From: Neoroseomonas terrae
GTDB taxonomy: Bacteria; Pseudomonadota; Alphaproteobacteria; Acetobacterales; Acetobacteraceae
DNA length: 64,000 nt
Reading direction: 5' to 3'
Assembly: GCF_018129025.1 (NCBI RefSeq)
Contig: NZ_JAAEDI010000017.1
Span: 62,001 to 126,000 of the forward strand
The notes beneath the pieces were generated by a model. That model searched no databases. It was not told where the DNA came from and saw nothing but the letters and a program-made list of their open reading frames with translations. Made by a program: the position numbers and the translations under genes. Shown here in pieces: positions 53,634 to 61,400 of this stretch (position 1 is the first letter of the stretch; each line of letters starts with the position of its first letter).

Positions 53634-53991
53634 GCGGCGGCGGCGCTGCGCTACGGAGCGGTTGAAGTGCCATAGGCGCGAATGTCGAATCAGAGAGGGG
53701 CGCCGCCCCTCTCCGAACCTCACCCCGCCAGGCCATGGATGGCCTGGACCGCCAGGACTTGGCGCCGAGCGCGGAGGCCGATTCTGCTGATCTCAAACCC
53801 CTTCAATGCGCATGCCGTGTCATGACGATACTCCTGCCCTGCGCGCGAAGTGCCAGGTCAAGGTTTGCAAAGGCCCTTCGGCCTTTGCCGGGGTGGGGTT
53901 CGGGAAGGGGCAGAGCCCCTTCCTGATCCGACCGCTATCGCCAGTCTCCGCGCGAATGGGGCTTCGCCCCTCGCGGTTCCAACGAAGAACC
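53634..53991. other. Gene-free region holding full-length repeat copy B
   Basis: Tail-to-tail region between panB and the ABC ATPase gene. Almost all of it is the second full-length repeat copy. No gene is supported. Confidence 0.55.
53692..53927 (-). repeat. Full-length copy B of the dispersed structured repeat
   Basis: The reverse complement aligns with 4917-5158 along its whole length. It has an almost intact terminal hairpin at 53692-53714 (AGAGAGGGGC/GCCCCTCTCC), the near-palindrome CCAGGCCATGGATGGCCTGG at 53728-53747, the diverged middle (about 53760-53850), the core hairpin at 53867-53888 (arms GCAAAGGCC/GGCCTTTGC) and the second hairpin at 53903-53923 (arms GGAAGGGGC/GCCCCTTCC). The best-conserved block, 53716-53752, is nearly identical to copy A. 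Confidence 0.88.
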
Positions 53992-55056
53992 TCAGCCGCT
54001 GATCGCCATCCCCGTCGCCGGATCGAACACATGCAGGTTGTCGGGGTCCGGCCGGATCGCCACCGCATCGTCGATCGCGGCGCGGTGGGATGCCCGCACC
54101 TCCGCCGTGACACGGAGCTTCGGCGCCAGTTCCACCTCGATCAGCCGCTCGCTGCCGATCAGTTCCACGATCCAGACCTTGCCCGGGATCGATCCCAGTG
54201 TGCCGGCCGGCACGATCGTCACATCCTGCGGGCGCACGCCGAGGATGACGTCGGCCGGCGCACCCGCAGGCAGCGTGATAGGCAGTGCCGTTCCCGCGAC
54301 GGACAACGCGCCGTCCTCCCACCGCGCGGGGATCAGGTTCATCGGCGGCGTGCCGATGAAGCCCGCGACGAACAGGTTGGCGGGCTTGCCGTAGACCTCC
54401 TCCGGCGTGCCGATCTGCTGCACCACGCCTTCGTTCATCACCACGACCAGATCGGACATGGTCATGGCTTCGAGCTGGTCGTGCGTGACGTAGATGGTCG
54501 TGGTGCCGAGATCGAGGTGGAAGCGGCGCAATTCCCCGCGCATCGTGGCGCGCAGCTTGGCGTCGAGGTTCGACAGCGGCTCGTCCATCAGGAAGATGTC
54601 CGGCCGGCGTACCATAGCCCGGCCGAGGGCCACGCGCTGCCGCTGGCCACCGGAAAGCTGCTTCGGCTTACGCGTCAGCAGATGGAGGATCTCCAGAACC
54701 TTGGCGACGGCGCCGACCTTGTCCTGCTTCTCGGCCTTCGGCGTGCCGCGGACCTCCAAGCCGTAGCCGATGTTCCGCGCCACATCCATCGTCGGATAGA
54801 GCGCATAGGATTGGAACACCATCGCAATATTGCGCTCGCCCGGTGGCAGCGTGTCCACGCGACGGTCGCCGAAGCGGATCTCGCCGGCGGTCGCCTTCTC
54901 CAAGCCGGCGATCATCCGCAACAGCGTCGTCTTGCCGCAGCCCGACGGTCCCAGCAGCGTCACGAACTGCCGTGACGGCACACGCAGGTCCAGCGCCTTC
55001 AGCACATGGTTGGACCCGAAGGACTTGGACAGCCCCTGAACAACGACATCCGTCAT
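53992..55056 (-). CDS. Sugar-type ABC transporter ATP-binding protein (UgpC/MalK-like)
   Basis: A 354-residue ATPase. Walker A is LLGPSGCGKTTLLRMIAG, the Q-loop FQSYALYPTMDVARNI, the signature LSGGQRQRVALGRAMV, Walker B IFLMDEPLSNLDAKLR and the switch VTHDQLEAMTM. A C-terminal regulatory OB/TOBE domain (about 235-354) holds GVRPQDVTIVPAG and LIGSERLIEVEL, as in MalK/UgpC. The start overlaps the permease stop by four bases. It is the last gene of a four-gene importer operon. Confidence 0.94.
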   Translation of the reverse strand: MTDVVVQGLSKSFGSNHVLKALDLRVPSRQFVTLLGPSGCGKTTLLRMIAGLEKATAGEIRFGDRRVDTLPPGERNIAMVFQSYALYPTMDVARNIGYGLEVRGTPKAEKQDKVGAVAKVLEILHLLTRKPKQLSGGQRQRVALGRAMVRRPDIFLMDEPLSNLDAKLRATMRGELRRFHLDLGTTTIYVTHDQLEAMTMSDLVVVMNEGVVQQIGTPEEVYGKPANLFVAGFIGTPPMNLIPARWEDGALSVAGTALPITLPAGAPADVILGVRPQDVTIVPAGTLGSIPGKVWIVELIGSERLIEVELAPKLRVTAEVRASHRAAIDDAVAIRPDPDNLHVFDPATGMAISG

Positions 55057-55919
55057 CCCTTCACCGCCCCCGCGCCGAAACCCGCCACCAGATGGCGCTG
55101 CATGAACCCGAACAGGATGGCCATGGGCAGCGTCATCAGCACGGATGACGCCATCATCAGGGCCCAGTCGACATGGGTGCCGTCGAAGAAATGCATCACG
55201 CCGACGGTCAGCGGCAGGTTCTCCATGGTGTTCATGAAGACGCGGCCGAACAGGTAGTCGTTCCAGGACACGATGAGCGAGAAGATCGACGCGGCGATGA
55301 TGCCCGGCAGCGCCACCGGCAACACGATCTGTCGGAACACCTGGAGGCGGGATGCACCGTCGACCAGCGCGGCCTCCTCGATCTCGATCGGCACGCCGCG
55401 GAAGAACGCCCACATCAGCCACAGGCAGAAGGGCAGGGTGATGCAGACATAGCCGAGGATCAGCGAGAACAGCGTGTCCGTCAGGTCGAGCGACACCATC
55501 GTCAAGAACATCGGGAAGACGAAGATCACGCTCGGCACCATGTAGCCGAGGATGGCGATATAGGGCACCGCGCGCTGCCCCCAGAAGCGGAAGCGCGTCA
55601 GCGAATAGGCGGCGAGCGTCGCCACCGTGATGGAGATGATCGTCGACCCCACCGAGACGATGATCGAGTTGCCGAACCAGGTCAGGAAGTAGGCCGAGGG
55701 CGCGACGCCCGCGCCAGGCGCGCTCGCGACGGAACCGCCGAACAGTAATTCGCGATAGGCCTCGAAGGTGATGTTCTCCGGCCACAGCGTCGGCGGCCAG
55801 CGGAAGATCTCGTCCTTCGGCTTGAGGCTGGTCGAGATCGCCCAGAGCAGCGGGAAGCACACCACGAAGGTGATGGCGCCAAGCACGGCATAGAGGATGG
55901 CGGCGGCCCAGGGTCTCAT
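55053..55919 (-). CDS. Sugar-type ABC transporter permease (MalG/UgpE-like)
   Basis: A 288-residue permease with six membrane segments. FPLLWAISTSLKPKDEIFRW is the typical MalG/UgpE N-terminal motif. The EAA loop is VPIEIEEAALVDGASRLQVF followed by RQIVLPVALPG. It pairs with the MalF/UgpA-like permease, whose gene it overlaps by four bases. Confidence 0.94.
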   Translation of the reverse strand: MRPWAAAILYAVLGAITFVVCFPLLWAISTSLKPKDEIFRWPPTLWPENITFEAYRELLFGGSVASAPGAGVAPSAYFLTWFGNSIIVSVGSTIISITVATLAAYSLTRFRFWGQRAVPYIAILGYMVPSVIFVFPMFLTMVSLDLTDTLFSLILGYVCITLPFCLWLMWAFFRGVPIEIEEAALVDGASRLQVFRQIVLPVALPGIIAASIFSLIVSWNDYLFGRVFMNTMENLPLTVGVMHFFDGTHVDWALMMASSVLMTLPMAILFGFMQRHLVAGFGAGAVKG

Positions 55920-56809
55920 GCGGCCTTGTCCTCCCGCCCGAAGCCCGAGACGCGGATGTAGAGCATCGACCCGGCAAGGAGCAGCAGCAGCATGATGACG
56001 CCCGCCGCGGCGCCGACACCCATCCGGAGATTGGCGATCGACTGGTCGAAGGCATAGAGCGCGAGGTTGTAGGTCGAGGTCCCTGGCCCGCCGCGTGTCA
56101 GCAGGTAGATCTCTTCGAACTTGTTGAAGGTCCAGATGGTGCGGAAGACGATCACCACCGCCAGCACCTCGGCGAGCTGAGGCAGGGTGATGTCGCGGAA
56201 GCGGCGGAAGGCACCGGCGCCGTCCACCTTCGCCGCGTCATACAGCTCGGTCGGGATGGTCTGGAGCCGCGCGAGCACGACGATGACGACGAAGGGCGTG
56301 TACTTCCACACGTTCAGCAGGATGGCACTGGTCATCGCCATGGTCGGCGTGGACAGCCAGGCGATGCGGTCGTCGATCACGCCGGCAGACATCAGCAGGT
56401 GGTTGACGATGCCGATCTCGGAATTGAACAGCCAGCGCCAGTTCAGCGCGATAACGACCGTCGGCACGATGTAGGGGAACAGCAGCAATCCGCGAAAGGC
56501 GTTCATGCCCTTCAGCGGCTGGTGCAGCAGCATCGCGAGCCCGACGCCGATCACCGCCTGCAGCACCGTGGACCAGCCGGTCCAGACGATGGCCTGCCAG
56601 AAGCTTTCCCAGAAAAGCGGGTCCTCCAGCACGAACAGGTAGTTGTCCAGCCCGACGAAGGGCTGGTCGTCCGGCCGCAGCGGGTTGTAGCGGACGAAGG
56701 AAAGCCGCACCGCCTCGGCGATCGGCCAGACGAGGAAGACCGCGACCGCGAGGATGAGGGGGAGCATGAACAGCACCCCCACCTGGCGGTCGGACAGGCG
56801 AAACTTCAT
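55916..56809 (-). CDS. Sugar-type ABC transporter permease (MalF/UgpA-like)
   Basis: A 297-residue permease with six membrane segments, starting MKFRLSDRQVGVLFMLPLIL. The EAA loop is IPTELYDAAKVDGAGAFRRF followed by RDITLPQLAEV. The start at 56809 overlaps the binding-protein stop (ATGA). A longer frame upstream is antisense-free within the binding-protein gene but is not credible. Confidence 0.93.
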   Translation of the reverse strand: MKFRLSDRQVGVLFMLPLILAVAVFLVWPIAEAVRLSFVRYNPLRPDDQPFVGLDNYLFVLEDPLFWESFWQAIVWTGWSTVLQAVIGVGLAMLLHQPLKGMNAFRGLLLFPYIVPTVVIALNWRWLFNSEIGIVNHLLMSAGVIDDRIAWLSTPTMAMTSAILLNVWKYTPFVVIVVLARLQTIPTELYDAAKVDGAGAFRRFRDITLPQLAEVLAVVIVFRTIWTFNKFEEIYLLTRGGPGTSTYNLALYAFDQSIANLRMGVGAAAGVIMLLLLLAGSMLYIRVSGFGREDKAA

Positions 56810-58164
56810 CCGAGCAGGCGCCGGTTCTCGCGGCGAATGTCCTCGAACTGGCGATGGCCCCATTCCACCGCGGCGCGCGGGTTCTCGTTGTTCACCAGGA
56901 TGCGCTGCGCGACCTGCGACCAGACGTTGCGGCCGTGGCCGATGCCGGCGAGCGGATTGATGCCCTTCTTCAGCTCATGGCCGGAGTTGCAGGCGTAGGG
57001 GACGAAGCCCGTGAAAATCACGTCCACGCTGCGCTTCTTCTCCCGGTACATCGGGTTGTTCAGCAGGTCGGGCGCCGTCGCCTGGTCCTTGAAGACCGGG
57101 CCGACATTGGGGAACAGGCTGTTGGCGTAGCGCACCATCCATTCGGTGCTGTTCATCACATGCGCCATCGCTTCCTTCGCCTCGCGGATGAAGGGGTTGT
57201 TCTGGCGCGGCATGATGAAGCCGTTGATGTCGGTCCAGGACCATCGCGCGCCGGTGCGCGGATGGGCCGGGTTCAGGTAGTACTCCATCTTCTCGTAGAT
57301 CGGCTTCGCCTCGTCGAAGGCGCGGCCCATGGTGCGGCCCCAGTAGAAGCTGCTGCCGGTCCGGCCCGTCACATGCTGGTCCACGACCTGCAGAAAGCTG
57401 AACTCCACCGCCGAGCGCGGCATCGTCGCGTAGAGCTCCTTGATGAACTCATAGGCCTCGATGGTGGCGGGGCTGTTGAAGGTCGTCTCGAAGCTGCGGG
57501 TGGGATCCCAGGTCTGGCCGCCTGCCTGCCAGATGAGCTGCTGGATGTGGTAGTCGCCGCAGAGGTTTCGGCCGAGCGCCATGGTGAATCCGGCGCTGCC
57601 CTGCCGCTTCGCCTGGATGGCCTTGGCACCGTTCAGCAGATCGTTCCAGGTCCAGTTGGTCGGGTCGGACAGCCCGGCTTCCTGCCGCGCATCGTCCTGC
57701 ATGATGAACAGGCAGCCCTGGTGATGCAGCGGCACGGCGTATTGCGTGCCCTTCCAGGTGCCGAAATCATCGACGGTGAAGCCCTCGACCAGCCGTTCCC
57801 GCGCGCGGATCGCGGTGTTCACGTCCTGCAGCGGCTCCAGCAGTCCCTCGGCGGCGAGCTGGTAGGCGATCGGGCTTTCCACGCTGATCAGCGCCGGCGG
57901 GCGGCGGGCCGCGAGGTCCGTGGCGAGCTTGGTGTAGACCGCATCCCAGGCGATCTGCTCGGATTCGAAGCGCAGGCCGGGCGCGTTGCGCTGCGCCCAC
58001 TCATTCAGCCCGTTGGTGAAGACGCCGATATAGGGGCCGGGCTCGCCCCAGACCCGGGCAACGCGCTCCCGTGTCTGGGCATAGGCGGGCGTTGCGAGCG
58101 GCGTCGTGCCAGCCGTGGCCAGGCCGGCCGCCAGCGCCCCACGGCGCGTCAGACGAAGCGTCAT
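56806..58164 (-). CDS. ABC transporter extracellular solute-binding protein, family 1 (sugar-type)
   Basis: A 452-residue binding protein. The twin-arginine-type signal LTRRGALAAGLATAGTTPL precedes the cleavage region ATPAYAQ. Features include ALISVESPIAYQLAAEGLLE, the hinge region AVPLHHQGCLFIMQDDARQE and GFTMALGRNLCGDYHIQQLI. It is first in a complete operon (binding protein, two permeases, ATPase), all coupled by four-base overlaps. The ligand class, sugar or glycerophosphodiester-like, is inferred from the permease and ATPase types. Confidence 0.92.
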   Translation of the reverse strand: MTLRLTRRGALAAGLATAGTTPLATPAYAQTRERVARVWGEPGPYIGVFTNGLNEWAQRNAPGLRFESEQIAWDAVYTKLATDLAARRPPALISVESPIAYQLAAEGLLEPLQDVNTAIRARERLVEGFTVDDFGTWKGTQYAVPLHHQGCLFIMQDDARQEAGLSDPTNWTWNDLLNGAKAIQAKRQGSAGFTMALGRNLCGDYHIQQLIWQAGGQTWDPTRSFETTFNSPATIEAYEFIKELYATMPRSAVEFSFLQVVDQHVTGRTGSSFYWGRTMGRAFDEAKPIYEKMEYYLNPAHPRTGARWSWTDINGFIMPRQNNPFIREAKEAMAHVMNSTEWMVRYANSLFPNVGPVFKDQATAPDLLNNPMYREKKRSVDVIFTGFVPYACNSGHELKKGINPLAGIGHGRNVWSQVAQRILVNNENPRAAVEWGHRQFEDIRRENRRLLG

Positions 58165-58415
58165 GATGTCGGTTCCTTCCCTCTCGGCTGGTCGTCCGCC
58201 CGTGAGGGAGGCGCCGCGCCTTTGTTGCGCAAAGCGTATGGGTCGCGGGCGCCAGCGGTCAATGCCGACGCCGCCGCGGACCCCACGCTTTCGTCATCTC
58301 TGAAGCGATCTCGCGGCTGCACAATCGCTGTTAGCGTGCATGACCTGGCAGGCTATCGTCGCGCCATTGCGCGACCCCCGCTTCGATGGGTACGCGAAAC
58401 GCCGGGGATAGCAGC

Positions 58416-61400
58416 ATGGCAGACAAGCTTTGGGTCGGGGCCAGTGGCGCCAACTGGGCGGTGCCCGACAACTGGAGCCCGCCGGGCGTGCCCGCCAGCG
58501 GCGACACCGTGACCATCCCGGCCAGCAGCGTGAATGCGAGCGGCGTGACGCTGGACGGGCTGACGATCAATCTGAATTCCAGCGATTCCAGCAATCCCGC
58601 GACGATCATCTTCTCCAATGCCAATGTCGCCACGGCGACGACGACCTTCGTCGCCACGGGCACCCAAGCCGCCATCCACGTCCATGGCACGCTGTCCCTG
58701 GCCGGGACCATCGAGGCCGCGCAACCGGGCGGGTCGTTCGACATCAATGGGATCGGGCAGCTGACGATCGAGGCCGGGGCGCAGGTGACGGCCGGGCCTG
58801 GCCAGTTCCTGATGCTCAACGTGGCGCAGGGTGTGGTGAATGACGGCGCGGTGTCGATCAGTGGCGGCGGGCTGAACCTCGGCGCGGCATCCGGCAGCGG
58901 CACCGTCACACTTGCCGCGGGCGCGCATCTCTACGCCGCCGGCGCGATCCAGAGCGATCAGACGATCGTCTTCGCGGATGCGACCAGCGTGATCACGTTG
59001 CCGGACCCCGGCACCTTCCAGGCCACGCTGTCGGGCTTGCGGCCGGGCGACGTCATCGCCGTGCCCGGCGCCGACATCGACACCGCCACCTACGACCCCG
59101 TCGGTCAGACGCTCACGCTGCTGGCCCGGGGCACGACCGTCGCCGTCATCCCGGTGGACGCGCCGGTCGAGACACTGACGCTCAACCCCGAACTGGTCGC
59201 CAGCGGCGGCACCCGTGTCTACACCTCCGACGCGACGCGGGTCTGGAATGGCGGCACGGGCGCCTGGTTCGACGACGCGAACTGGACCACCGAGGGCTCG
59301 GCACCGGCGTCGATGCCGGTTGCGGGAGACAAGGCCGTCATCGACGGTGGCCTTGCGACCATCGATGCGGATGGCGTCGCGCAATACGGCGCCGTGCACG
59401 ACATGACCTTCGTGCTGGGCGGCGACGTGGCCGATCCGGGAACGCTCAGTGTCACGAACTTCACGCTCGACCAGCCCAGCTCGATCTCGGTCACGGGCGA
59501 TGCGCAGCACGGCGTCGTGCAGCTGTCGGGCGCGAATACCTTCCTCGGCGAGGTGTCCGTCCTGTCGCGGCTGGGCAGCCTGACCTTCCAGCTCGACAGC
59601 GATGCGTCGCTGCTGATCGACAACACCGGCTTCCTCGTCGGGCCGTCCGGCACCATGGTCTTCGCCGGTGGCGACGTCACCAATGACGGGCTGATCACCG
59701 TGCTCGGCCGCTTCGTGCTGGATCAGGATGCCTCGCTCGACGGCGTCGGGCTGATCGACATCGTCGATGGCGGCGTCGTCAGCATCGATGGTGCCGTCGG
59801 CGACCGGCAGACCATCCATTTCGGCGACCACAAGGGCACGCTGATCCTCGGCGACCTCGGTACCTTCGAGGCCCAGATCAACGAATTCCAGCAGGGCGAC
59901 GTCATCATCGTCGAGAACATCGTCGCCAATCGCGGCGTGTACGATTCCGGGGATGGCGTCCTGACGCTCTACAACGACCAGACCGAGGTCGGCAGCGTCT
60001 GGGTCTGGGCCGGCACGGTCTTCGATTCCGACGTGGGCACCAACTTCCAGGTCCATGCGGACGGCAATGGCGGCACGCAAATCACCTACGTCAACGATCC
60101 GCTGACCGTCGACCTGTCGATCCCCGTCGCCGCGCTGGGCACCGCGACGGAGAAGGTGACGCTGCGCGAGCTTCTGGTGAACGCCTTCGGCGAGGTGCCG
60201 GCGGGCTTCACGGGGTTCACGCTGTCCATTGCCTCCACGGACCAGCAGTCGGGCCCGAATGAATCCTATTGGGGCCAGCCGCAGCAGACACCGCCCGGCG
60301 CGGGCGTCGATCCCGCCTGGTATGTCAACGGCACGCGCGTGACAGCCGACACGGCATCGCTGGCGCAGATCGACGCCTCGCAGATCGACGAGGTCGAGTT
60401 CCTCGTCGGCAACGAGATACCCGCCAATGCCTGGTTCGCCGTCACCACCGCGACAGATACGGCCGGCAACGCCACACAGATCACGCGCTACAACATGTGG
60501 AGCGTCGATCCGCTGGTGAATACCTACCAGGCCGGACAGGCGCCGGTCGGGCCATCCGCGATGGTCAACTCCGTCGCGACCTACTGGAACATCTACAACG
60601 ACGTCCAGAACTACGACAATTGCAACTGGATCGCGGACAATGTGGCGGCCGGCCTTGGCGCCACCATGCCGTACCAGAACTTCAGCAACGACCCTATGGA
60701 GAACCGCTCGGGCGGCTTCTGGCGCATCGTCCACAACGGCGTAGAGGACCCGGTCGCCGACTGGTCCACGCTGGTCCAGCCCGGCGACGTGGTGCGCATG
60801 GGCTGGCAGAGCGTCGATACCGACGATGGCTGGGCCTATCTGAACTGGCACACCACCACGATCTATGAGGTGACGCCCGACCCCGATGGCGGCGCGAACG
60901 TCATCACCGTGTACGACAACATCCAGTATCGCGGCGACACCAGCTATATCGGGCCGCACCAGGCGACCTACTGGACCGACACCGTCCCGGAAAGCATCAC
61001 GATCTACCGCCTGGACACGGACGGCCAGTATCTGATCGAGGGCAACAGCGCCGGCGAATACATCCACGGCACGGTCTTCAACGACCTGATCCGTCCGGTC
61101 GGCGGTGGCGCCACCGTGACGGGCGGGCCGGGCGACGACGAGATCGAGGGCACGCTCGCCAATCTGAACGGCGCGACGCTGACCGATTTCACGCTCGGCG
61201 ACTGGCTCGAAATCACCGACCTCGACCCGAATTCGGCCGCCGTCACCTTCAACCCGACCAACGACCTGCTGACCGTCTACAGCAATGGTGCGGCCGTCGC
61301 GTCCTTCACGCTGCCGGCCTGGACCCTGGGCGACAGCTTCATCGTCGGCGCGGATGACGATGGCGGCACCCGCATCCACATGGCGCACGAAGCACGGACG

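Noticed and set aside
61122..61151. GGPGDDEIEG considered as proof of an RTX repeat domain
   Set aside because: Only one nonapeptide-like unit is present; RTX domains need several tandem copies. It is recorded only as a hint of type I secretion.
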